Translations under genes and position numbers: made by a program | Notes under the pieces: generated by a model | What the model was told of the DNA's origin: nothing | Database searches by the model: none | Seen by the model: only the letters and a program-made list of their open reading frames with translations | Source of the DNA: Hippophae tibetana | Lineage: Eukaryota; Streptophyta; Magnoliopsida; Rosales; Elaeagnaceae | Length of the DNA: 64,000 nt | Direction: 5' to 3' | Assembly (NCBI GenBank): GCA_037013495.1 | Contig: CM072810.1 | Location: forward strand, 53,306,843-53,370,842 | Shown: in pieces, positions 25,217 through 36,802 of the stretch | Layout: each line of letters starts with the position of its first letter | Position numbering within the stretch: position 1 is the first letter of the stretch

Positions 25217-27295
25217 GTGCACGACCCAAGTCATTCTAAATGACACTTGGAAACAACAAAGAAATGTTACCCACAACAACGAACCCAGGTATGGTACTTA
25301 CCTCGGTTGCATCATTCCGTCTCTTGTAAGCGAACTTCACCTCGAACTTGTGCTTTTATGGGATACAAATTCGGAGATCATGTTTTGATAACAAATATAG
25401 GAAAAATAACTTATCCTTACTTCCAAAAGCGTAAGCTTTCAATACGGGACGCTTGAACTGTCACCCTTAATCCTCGTTCAAAGATCACAACAAGTCACGA
25501 GGCTGTTACCCCCCCGTGCACGACACAAGTCATTCTAAATGACACTTGGAAACAAGAAGGAAAGGTTACCCACAACAACGAACCCAGGGATGGTACTTAC
25601 CTCTGTTGCATCATTCTGTCTCTTGTAAGCTAACTTCACCTCGAACTTGTGCTTTTATGGGATACAAATCTGAGATCATATTTTGATACCAAACATAGGA
25701 AAATAGTTAATCTTTCCTTCCTAAATCTTAAGCTTTCAATACGGGACGCTTGAACTGTCACCCTTAATCCTCATTCAAAGCTCACAACAAGTCACGAGGT
25801 TGTTACCCCCCCGTGCACGACACAAGTCATTCTAAATGACACTTGGAAACAACAAAGAAAGGTCACCCACAACAACGAACCCAGGGATGGTACTTACCTC
25901 GGTTGCATCATTCCGTCTCTTGTAAGTGAACTTCAATTTGAACTTGTGCTTTTATGGGACACAAATCGGAGATTATGTTTTGATACCAAACATAGGAAAA
26001 TAGCTAATCCTTCCTTCCTAAAGCTTACGCTTTCAATACGGGACGCTTGAACTGTCACCCTTAATCCTCGTTCAAAGATCACAACAAGTAACGAGGATGT
26101 TACCCCCCTTGCACGACACAAGTCATTCTAAATGACAATTGGAAACAACAAAGAAAGCTTACCCACAACAACGAACCCAGGGATGGTACTTACCTCGGTT
26201 GCATCATTCCGTCTCTTGTAAGCGAACTTCACCTCTAACTTGTGCTTCTATGGGATACAAATCAGAGATCATATTTTGATACCAAACATAGGAAAATAGT
26301 TAATCCTTCCTTCCTAAATCTTAAGCTTTCAATACGGGACGCTTGAACTGTCACCCTTAATCCTCGTTCAAAGCTCACAACAAGTCACGAGGATGTTACC
26401 CCCCAGTGCACGACACAAGTCATTCTAAATGACACTTGGAAACAACAAGGAAAGGTTACCCACAACAACGAACCCAGGGATGGTACTAACCTCTGTTGCA
26501 TCATTCTGTCTCTTGTAAGCTAACTTCACCTCGAACTTGTGCTTTTATGGGATACAAATCTGAGATCATATTTTGATACCAAACATAGGAAAATAGTTAA
26601 TCTTTCCTTCCTAAAGCGTAAGCTTTCAATACGGGACGCTTGAACTGTCACACTTAATCCTCGTTCAAAGATCACAACAAGTAACGAGGATGTTACCCCC
26701 CTTGCACGACACAAGTCATTCTAAATGACAATTGGAAACAACAAAGAAAGCGTACCCACAACAACGAACCCAGGGATGGTACTTACCTCGGTTGCATCAT
26801 TCCGTCTCTTGTAAGCGAACTTCACCTCTAACTTGTGCTTCTATGGGATACAAATCAGAGATCATATTTTGATACCAAACATAGGAAAATAGTTAATCCT
26901 TCCTTCCTAAATCTTAAGCTTTCAATACGGGACGCTTGAACTGTCACCCTTAATCCTCATTCAAAGCTCACAACAAGTCACGAGGATGTTATCCCCCCGT
27001 GCACGACACAAGTCATTCTAAATGACACTTGGAAACAACAAGGAAAGGTTGCCCACAACAACGAACCCAGGGATGGTACTTACCTCGGTTGCATCATTCC
27101 GTCTCTTGTAAGTGAACTTCAATTTGAACTTGTGCTCTTATGGGACACAAATCGGAGATCATGTTTTGATACCAAACATAGGAAAATAACTAATCCTTCC
27201 TTCCTAAAGCGTAAGCTTTCAATACGGGACGCTTGAACTGCCACCCTTAATCCTCGTTCAAAGCTCACAACAAGTCACGAGGATGTTACCCCCCC
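25217..27295. repeat. 7-monomer derivative HOR unit (2079 bp)
   Basis: The order reads m1, m2/m3 hybrid, m4, m5, a type c monomer, m5-like, m6. The second monomer (25515 on) begins as m2 (ACAAGAAGG, CTAACTTCACC) and ends as m3 (CTCATTCAAAG, GAGGTTGTT). The monomer at 26406 is type c from the 1187-bp HOR (GTCACACTTAATCC) and is preceded by an unusual CCCCCAGTGCACG junction. So one monomer was lost by fusion and two were gained. Confidence 0.85.
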
Positions 27296-28781
27296 GTGCA
27301 CGACCCAAGTCATTCTAAATGACACTTGGAAACAACAAAGAAATGTTACCCACAACAACGAACCCAGGTATGGTACTTACCTCGGTTGCATCATTCCGTC
27401 TCTTGTAAGCGAACTTCACCTCGAACTTGTGCTTTTATGGGATACAAATTCGGAGATCATGTTTTGATAACAAATATAGGAAAAATAACTTATCCTTACT
27501 TCCAAAAGCGTAAGCTTTCAATACGGGACGCTTGAACTGTCACCCTTAATCCTCGTTCAAAGATCACAACAAGTCACGAGGCTGTTACCCCCCCGTGCAC
27601 GACACAAGTCATTCTAAATGACACTTGGAAACAAGAAGGAAAGGTTACCCACAACAACGAACCCAGGGATGGTACTTACCTCTGTTGCATCATTCTGTCT
27701 CTTGTAAGCTAACTTCACCTCGAACTTGTGCTTTTATGGGATACAAATCTGAGATCATATTTTGATACCAAACATAGGAAAATAGTTAATCTTTCCTTCC
27801 TAAATCTTAAGCTTTCAATACGGGACGCTTGAACTGTCACCCTTAATCCTCGTTCAAAGATCACAACAAGTCACGAGGTTGTTACCCCCCCGTGCACGAC
27901 ACAAGTCATTCTAAATGACACTTGGAAACAACAAAGAAAGGTCACCCACAACAACGAACCCAGGGATGGTACTTACCTCGGTTGCATCATTCCGTCTCTT
28001 GTAAGTGAACTTCAATTTGAACTTGTGCTTTTATGGGACACAAATCGGAGATCATGTTTTGATACCAAACATAGGAAAATAGCTAATCCTTCCTTCCTAA
28101 AGCTTACGCTTTCAATACGGGACGCTTGAACTGTCACCCTTAATCCTCGTTCAAAGATCACAACAAGTAACGAGGATGTTACCCCCCTTGCACGACACAA
28201 GTCATTCTAAATGACAATTGGAAACAACAAAGAAAGCTTACCCACAACAACGAACCCAGGGATGGTACTTACCTCGGTTGCATCATTCCGTCTCTTGTAA
28301 GCGAACTTCACCTCTAACTTGTGCTTCTATGGGATACAAATCAGAGATCATATTTTGATACCAAACATAGGAAAATAGTTAATCCTTCCTTCCTAAATCT
28401 TAAGCTTTCAATACGGGACGCTTGAACTGTCACCCTTAATCCTCATTCAAAGCTCACAACAAGTCACGAGGATGTTATCCCCCCGTGCACGACACAAGTC
28501 ATTCTAAATGACACTTGGAAACAACAAGGAAAGGTTGCCCACAACAACGAACCCAGGGATGGTACTTACCTCGGTTGCATCATTCCGTCTCTTGTAAGTG
28601 AACTTCAATTTGAACTTGTGCTTTTATGGGACACAAATCGGAGATCATGTTTTGATACCAAACATAGGAAAATAACTAATCCTTCCTTCCTAAAGCGTAA
28701 GCTTTCAATACGGGACGCTTGAACTGCCACCCTTAATCCTCGTTCAAAGCTCACAACAAGTCACGAGGATGTTACCCCCCC
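27296..28781. repeat. 5-monomer derivative HOR unit (1486 bp)
   Basis: The order reads m1, m2/m3 hybrid, m4, m5, m6. The same kind of fusion as in the previous unit removes one monomer. The hybrid here keeps CTCGTTCAAAG before GAGGTTGTT, so its switch point is not identical to that at 25515-25810. Confidence 0.87.
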
Positions 28782-29971
28782 GTGCACGACCCAAGTCATT
28801 CTAAATGACACTTGGAAACAACAAAGAAATGTTACCCACAACAACGAACCCAGGTATGGTACTTACCTCGGTTGCATCATTCCGTCTCTTGTAAGCGAAC
28901 TTCACCTCGAACTTGTGCTTTTATGGGATACAAATTCGGAGATCATGTTTTGATAACAAATATAGGAAAAATAACTTATCCTTACTTCCAAAAGCGTAAG
29001 CTTTCAATACGGGACGCTTGAACTGTCACCCTTAATCCTCGTTCAAAGATCACAACAAGTCACGAGGCTGTTACCCCCCCGTGCACGACACAAGTCATTC
29101 TAAATGACACTTGGAAACAAGAAGGAAAGGTTACCTACAACAACGAACCCAGGGATGGTACTTACCTCTGTTGCATCATTCTGTCTCTTGTAAGCTAACT
29201 TCACCTCGAACTTGTGCTTTTATGGGATACAAATCTGAGATCATATTTTGATACCAAACATAGGAAAATATTTAATCTTTCCTTCCTAAATCTGAAGCTT
29301 TCAATACGGGACGCTTGAACTGTCACCCTTAATCCTCGTTCAAAGATCACAACAAGTCACGAGGCTGTTACCCCCCCGTGCACGACACAAGTCATTCTAA
29401 ATGACACTTGGAAACAACAAGGAAAGGTTACCCACAACAACGAACCCAGGGATGGTACTTACCTCCGTTGCATCATTCCGTCTCTTGTAAGCGAACTTCA
29501 CCTCTAACTTGTGCTTTTATGGGATACAAATCGGATATCATATTTTGATACCAAACATAGGAAAATAATTAATCCTTCCTTCCTAAATCTTAAGCTTTCA
29601 ATACGGGACGCTTGAACTGTCACCCTTAATCCTCATTCAAAGCTCACAACAAGTCACGAGGTTGTTACCCCCCCGTGCACGACACAAGTCATTCTAAATG
29701 ACACTTGGAAACAACAAAGAAAGGTCACCCACAACAACGAACCCAGGGATGGTACTTACCTCGGTTGCATCATTCCGTCTCTTGTAAGTGACCTTCAATT
29801 TGAACTTGTGCTTTTATGGGACACAAATCGGAGATCATGTTTTGATACCAAACATAGGAAAATAGCTAATCCTTCCTTCCTAAAGCTTACGCTTTCAATA
29901 CGGGACGCTTGAACTGTCACCCTTAATCCTCGTTCAAAGCTCACAACAAGTCACGAGGATGTTACCCCCCC
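28782..29971. repeat. Partial HOR unit (m1-m4, ~1190 bp) at the domain edge
   Basis: m1 (28782), m2, m3 and m4 follow in the standard order. Instead of m5, the last monomer ends as type a (CTCGTTCAAAGCTC, GATGTT) and the sequence continues with types b and c of the 1187-bp HOR. This is the right-hand edge of the 1783-bp domain. Confidence 0.85.
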
Positions 29972-31159
29972 GTGCACGACACAAGTCATTCTAAATGACA
30001 CTTGGAAACAACAAGGAAAGGTTACCCACAACAACGAACCCAGGGATGGTACTTACCTCGGTTGCATCATTCCGTCTCTTGTAAGTGAACTTCAATTTGA
30101 ACTTGTGCTTTTATAGGACACAAATCGGAGATCATGTTTTGATACCAAACATAGGAAAATAACTAATCCTTCCTTCCTAAAGCGTAAGCTTTCAATACGG
30201 GACGCTTGAACTGTCACCCTTAATCCTCGTTCAAAGATCACAACAAGTCACGAGGCTGTTACCCCCCCGTGCACGACACAAGTCATTCTAAATGACACTT
30301 GGAAACAACAAGGAAAGGTTACCCACAACAACGAACCCAGGGATGGTACTTACCTCTGTTGCATGATTCTGTCTCTTGTAAGCTAACTTCACCTCGAACT
30401 TGTGCTTTTATGGGATACAAATCTGAGATCATATTTTGATACCAAACATAGGAAAATAGTTAATCTTTCCTTCCTAAAGCGTAAGCTTTCAATACGGGAC
30501 GCTTGAACTATCACAATTAATCCTCGTTCAAAGATCACAACAAGTAACGAGGATGTTACCCCCCCGTGCACGACACAAGTCATTCTAAATGACACTTGGA
30601 AATAACAAAGAAAGGTTACCCACAACAACGAACCCAGGGATGGTACTTACCTCGGTTGCATCATTCCGTCTCTTGTAAGTGAACTTCAATTTGAACTTGT
30701 GCTTTTATGGGATACAAATCGGAGATCATATTTTGATACCAAACATAGGAAAATAATTAATCCTTCCTTCCTAAATCTTAAGCTTTCAATACGGGACGCT
30801 TGAACTGTCACCCTTAATCCTCATTCAAAGCTCACAACAAGTCACGAGGATGTTACCCCCCCGTGCACGACATAAGTCATTCTAAATGACACTTGGAAAC
30901 AACAAAGAAAGGTTACCCACAACAACGAACCCAGGGATGGTACTTACCTCGGTTTCATCATTCCGTCTCTTGTAAGCGAACTTCACCTCTAAGTTGTGCT
31001 CTTATGGGATAGAAATCGGAGATCATGTTTTGATACCAAACATAGGAAAATAGCTAATCCTTCCTTCCTAAAGCTTAAGCTTTCAATACGGGACGCTTGA
31101 ACTGTCACCTTTAATCCTCGTTCAAAGATCACAACAAGTCACGAGGATGTTACCCCCCC
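29972..31159. repeat. Transition segment, 4 monomers related to the 1187-bp HOR
   Basis: Monomers start at 29972 (type b; TTTTATAGGACAC), 30269 (type c, with the private variant GCATGATTCTG), 30566 and 30863 (GGTTTCATC class). Type b/c sequence therefore reappears about 20 kb to the right of the main 1187-bp domain, on the other side of the 1783-bp domain. Confidence 0.82.
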
Positions 31160-32049
31160 GTGCACGACACAAGTCATTATAAATGACACTTGGAAACAAC
31201 AAGGAAAGTATACCAACAACAACGAACCCAGGGATGGTACTTACCTCTGTTGCATCATTCTGTCTCTTGTAAGCTAACTTCACCTCGAACTTGTGCTTTT
31301 ATGGGATACAAATCTGAGATCATGTTTTGATACCAAACATAGGAAAATAGCTAATCCTTCCTTCCTAAAGCGTAAGCTTTCAATACGAGACGCTTGAACT
31401 GCCACCCTTAATCCTCGTTCAAAGATCACAACAAGTAACGAAGATGTTACCCCCCTTGCACGACACAAGTCATTCTAAATGACAATTGGAAACAACAAAG
31501 AAAGGTTACCCACAACAACGAACCCAGGGATGGTACTTACCTCGGTTTCATCATTCCGTCTCTTGTAAGCGAACTTCATCTCTAAGTTGTGCTTTTATGC
31601 GATACAAATCGGAGATCATGTTTTGATACCAAACATAGGAAAATAGCTAATCCTTCCTTCCTAAAGCTTAAGCTTTCAATACGGGACGCTTGAACTGTCA
31701 CCCTTAATCCTCGTTCAAAGCTCACAACAAGTCACGAGGATGTTACCCCCCCGTGCACGACACAAGTCATTCTAAATGACACTTGGAAACAACAAAGAAA
31801 GGTTACCCACAACAACGAACCCAGGGATGGTACTTACCTCGTTTTCATCATTCCGTCTCTTGTAAGCGAACTTCACCTCTAAGTTGTACTTTTATGATAT
31901 ACAAATCGGAGATCATGTTTTGATACCAAACATAGGAAAATAGCTAATCCTTCCTTCCCAAAGCTTAAGCTTTCAATACGGGACGCTTGAACTGTCACCC
32001 TTAATCCTCGTTCAAAGCTCACAACAAGTCACGAGAATGTTACCCCCCC
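31160..32049. repeat. Three-monomer cassette, copy 3 of 3
   Basis: AAGTATACCAACAAC (about 31206), ATACGAGACGC (about 31383) and TTTTATGCGATACAAATC (about 31594) occur in the order seen at 1760-2648 and 10959-11848, with CTCGTTTTCATC at 31839. A few private changes (AACGAAGATG, TTCATCTCTAAG) suggest it has been separate for longer than the other two. Confidence 0.82.
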
Positions 32050-34130
32050 GTGCACGACACAAGTCATTCTAAATGACACTTGGAAACAACATAGAAAGGT
32101 TACCCACAACAACAAACCCAGGGATGGATACTTAGCTCGGTTGCATCATTCTGTCTCTTGTAAGCTAACTTCACCTCGAACTTGTGCTTTTATGGGATAC
32201 AAATTCGGAGATCATGTTTTGATAACAAATATAGGAAAAATAGCTAATCCTTCCTTCCTAAAGCTTAAGCTTCCCATACAGGACGCTTGAACTGTCACCC
32301 TTAATCCTCGTTCAAAGATCACAACAAGTCACGAGGCTGTTCCGCCCCGTGCACGACACAAGTCATTCTAAATGACACTTGAAAACAACATAGAAAGGTT
32401 ACCTACAACAACAAACCCAGGGATGGTACTTACCTCAGTTGCATCATTCCGTCTCTTGTAAGCGAACTTCACCTCTAACTTGTGCTTTTATGGGATACAA
32501 ATCGGAGATCATATTTTGATACCAAACATAGGAAAATAGTTAATCCTTCCTTTCTAAAGCTTAAGCTTTCTATGCGGGACGCTTGAACTGTCACCCTTAA
32601 TCCTCGTTCAAAGATCACAACAAGTCACGAGGTTGTTACCCCCCGTGCACGACACAAGTCATTCTAACTGACACTTGGAAACAACATAGAAAGGTTACCC
32701 ACAACAACAAACCCCGGGATGGTACTTACCTCGGTTGCATCATTCCGTCTCTTGTAAGGGAACTTCACCTCTAACTTGTGCTTTTATGGGATACAAATCG
32801 GAGATCATATTTTGATACCAAACATAGAAAAATAGTTAATCCTTCCATTCTAAAGCTTAAGCTTTCCATGCGGGACGCTTGAACTGTCACCCTTAATCCT
32901 CGTTCAAAGATCACAACAAGTCACGAGGCTGTTACCACCCGTGCACGACACAAATCATTCTAAATGACACTTGGAAACAACATAGAAAGGTTACCCACAA
33001 CAACAAACCCCGGGATGGTACTTATCTCGGTTTCATCATTCCGTCTCTTGTAAGCGAACTTCACCTCTAAGTTGTGCTCTTATGGGATAGAAATCGGAGA
33101 TCATGTTTTGATACCAAACATAGGAAAATAGCTAATCCTTCCTTTCTAAAGCTTAAGCTTTCAATACGGGACGCTTGAACTGTCACCCTTAATCCTCGTT
33201 CAAAGCTCACAACAAGTCACGAGGATGTTAACCCCCCCGTGCACGACACAAGTCATTCTAAATGACACTTGGAAACAACAAGGAAAGGTTACCCACAACA
33301 ACGAACACAGGGATGGATACTTACCTCGGTTGCATCATTCTGTCTCTTGTAAGCTAACTTCACCTCGAACTTGTGCTTTTATGGGATACAAATTCGGAGA
33401 TCATGTTTTGATAACAAATATAGGAAAAATAGCTAATCCTTCCTTCCTAAAGCTTAAGCTTCCCATACATGACGCTTGAACTGTCACCCATAATCCTCGT
33501 TCAAAGATCACAACAAGTCACGAGGCTGTTCCCCCTCATGCACGACACAAGTCATTCTAAATGACACTTGGAAACAACATAGAAAGGTTACCCACAACAA
33601 CAAACCCAGGGATGGTACTTACGTCGGTTGCTTCATTCCGTACCTTGTAAGCAAACTTCACCTCTAACTTGTGCTTTTATGGGATACAAATCGGAGATCA
33701 TATTTTGATACCAAACATAGGAAAATAGTTAATCCTTCCTTTCTAAAGCTTAAGCTTTCCATGCGGGACGCTTGAACTGTCACCCTTAATCCTCGTTCAA
33801 AGATAACAACAAGTCACGAGGCTGTTACCCCCCGTGCACGACACAAGTCATTCTAACTGACACTTGGAAACAACATAGAAAGGTTACCCACAACAACAAA
33901 CCCCGGGATGGTACTTACCTCGGTTGCATCATTCCGTCTCTTGTAAGCGAACTTCACCTCTAACTTGTGCTTTTATGGGATACAAATCGGAGATCATATT
34001 TTGATACCAAACATAGGAAAATAGTTAATCCTTCCATTCTAACTCTTAAGCTTTCAATACGGGACGCTTGAACTGTCACCCTTAATCCTCGTTCAATGCT
34101 CACAACAAGTCACGAGGATGTTAACCCCCC
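32050..34130. repeat. Start of the second monomer family domain
   Basis: From here many monomers carry AACATAGAAAGG, AACAAACCC, TTTCCATGCGGG or TTCCCATACAGG, GGATGGATACTTAG, and the altered dyad CATTCTAACTGAC. The 298-bp class becomes frequent (32200-32245, 33385-33430). About seven monomers are in mixed order, and the tail (from about 33.7 kb) already belongs to the duplication that follows. Confidence 0.85.
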
Positions 34131-36802
34131 GTGCACGACACAAGTCATTCTAAATGACACTTGGAAACAACAAAGAAAGGTTACCCACAACAACGAACCC
34201 AGGGATGGTACTTACCTCGGTTTCATCATTCCGTCTCTTGTAAGCGAACTTCACCTCTAAGTTGTGCTCTTATGGGATAGAAATCGGAGATCATGTTTTG
34301 ATACCAAACATAGGAAAATAGCTAATCCTTCCTTCCTAAAGCTTAAGCTTTCAATACGGGACGCTTGAGCTGTCACCCTTAATCCTCGTTCAAAGCTCAC
34401 AACAAGTCACGAGGATGTTACCCCCCCGTGTACGACACAAGTCATTCTAAATGACACTTGGAAACAACATAGAAAGGTTACCCACAACAACAAACCCAGG
34501 GATGGATACTTAGCTCGGTTGCATCATTCTGTCTCTTGTAAGCTAACTTCACCTCGAACTTGTGCTTTTATGGGATACAAATTCGGAGATCATGTTTTGA
34601 TAACAAATATAGGAAAAATAGCTAATCCTTCCTTCCTAAAGCTTAAGCTTCCCATACAGGACGCTTGAACTGTCACCCTTAATCCTCGTTCAAAGATCAC
34701 AACAAGTCACGAGGCTGTTCCCCCCCGTGCACGACACAAGTCATTCTAAATGACACTTGAAAACAACATAGAAAGGTTACCTACAACAACAAACCCAGGG
34801 ATGGTACTTACCTCAGTTGCATCATTCCGTCTCTTGTAACCGAACTTCACCTCTAACTTGTGCTTTTATGGGATACAAATCGGAGATCATATTTTGATAC
34901 CAAACATAGGAAAATAGTTAATCCTTCCTTTCTAAAGCTTAAGCTTTCTATGCGGGACGCTTGAACTGTCACCCTTAATCCTCGTTCAAAGATCACAACA
35001 AGTCACGAGGTTGTTACCCCCCGTGCACGACACAAGTCATTCTAACTGACACTTGGAAACAACAAGGAAAGGTTACCCACAACAACGAACCCAGGGATGG
35101 TACTTACCTCGGTTGCATCATTCCGTCTCTTGTAAGCGAACTTCACCTCAAACTTGTGCTTTTATGGGACACAAACCTGAGATCATGTTTTGATACCAAA
35201 CATAGGAAAATAGCTAATCCTTCCTTCCTAAAGCGTAAGCTTTCAATACGGGACGCTTGAACTGCCACCCTTAATCCTCGTTCAAAGCTCACAACAAGTA
35301 ACGAGGATGTTACCCCCCTTGCACGACACAAGTCATTCTAAATGACACTTAGAAACAACAACGAAAGGTTACCCATAACAACGAACCCAGGGATGGTACT
35401 TACCTTGGTTGCATCATTCCGTCTCTTGTAAGCAAACTTCACCTCTGAGTTGTACTTTTATGGGATACAAATCGGAGATCATGTTTTGATACCAAACATA
35501 GGAAAATAGCTAATCCTTCCTTCCTAAAGCTTAAGCTTTCAATACGGGACGCTTGAGCTGTCACCCTTAATCCTCGTTCAAAGATCACAACAAGTCACGA
35601 GGTTGTTACCCCCCGTGCACGACACAAGTCATTCTAACTGACACTTGGAAAGAACAAGGAAAGGTTACCCACAACAACGAACACAGGGATGGATACTTAC
35701 CTCGGTTGCATCATTCTGTCTCTTGTAAGCTAACTTCACCTCGAACTTGTGCTTTTATGGGATACAAATTCGGAGATCATGTTTTGATAACAAATATAGG
35801 AAAAATAGCTAATCCTTCCTTCCTAAAGCTTAAGCTTCCCATACAGGACGCTTGAACTGTCACCCTTAATCCTCGTTCAAAGATCACAACAAGTCACGAG
35901 GCTGTTCCCCCCCATGCACGACACAAGTCATTCTAAATGACACTTGGAAACAACATAGAAAGGTTACCCACAACAACAAACCCAGGGATGGTACTTACGT
36001 CGGTTGCATCATTCCGTCTCTTGTAAGCGAACTTCACCTCTAACTTGTGCTTTTATGGGATACAAATCGGAGATCATATTTTGATACCAAACATAGGAAA
36101 ATAGTTAATCCTTCCTTTCTAAAGCTTAAGCTTTCCATGCGGGACGCTTGAACTGTCACCCTTAATCCTCGTTCAAAGATCACAACAAGTCACGAGGTTG
36201 TTACCCCCCGTGCACGACACAAGTCATTCTAACTGACACTTGGAAACAACATAGAAAGGTTACCCACAACAACAAACCCCGGGATGGTACTTACCTCGGT
36301 TGCATCATTCCGTCTCTTGTAAGGGAACTTCACCTCTAACTTGTGCTTTTATGGGATACAAATCGGAGATCATATTTTGATACCAAACATAGGAAAATAG
36401 TTAATCCTTCCTTTCTAAAGCTTAAGCTTTCCATGCGGGACGCTTGAACTGTCACCCTTAATCCTCGTTCAAAGATAACAACAAGTCACGAGGCTGTTAC
36501 CCCCCGTGCACGACACAAGTCATTCTAACTGACACTTGGAAACAACATAGAAAGGTTACCCATAACAACATACCCCGGGATGGTACTTACCTCGGTTGCA
36601 TCATTCCGTCTCTTGTAAGCGAACTTCACCTCTAACTTGTGCTTTTATGGGATACAAATCGGAGATCATATTTTGATACCAAACATAGGAAAATAGTTAA
36701 TCCTTCCATTCTAACTCTTAAGCTTTCAATACGGGACGCTTGAACTGTCACCCTTAATCCTCGTTCAATGCTCACAACAAGTCACGAGGATGTTAACCCC
36801 CC
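34131..36802. repeat. 9-monomer tandem duplication (2672 bp), copy A
   Basis: Landmarks repeat exactly 2672 bp later: GTTCAATGCT at 34091 and 36763, GTTAACCCCCC just before 34131 and 36803, GTGTACGACAC near 34429 and 37101, GGAAAGAACAAGG near 35648 and 38320, and TTACGTCGG near 35996 and 38668. The true left edge of the duplication lies somewhat upstream, near 33.7 kb. Confidence 0.92.
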
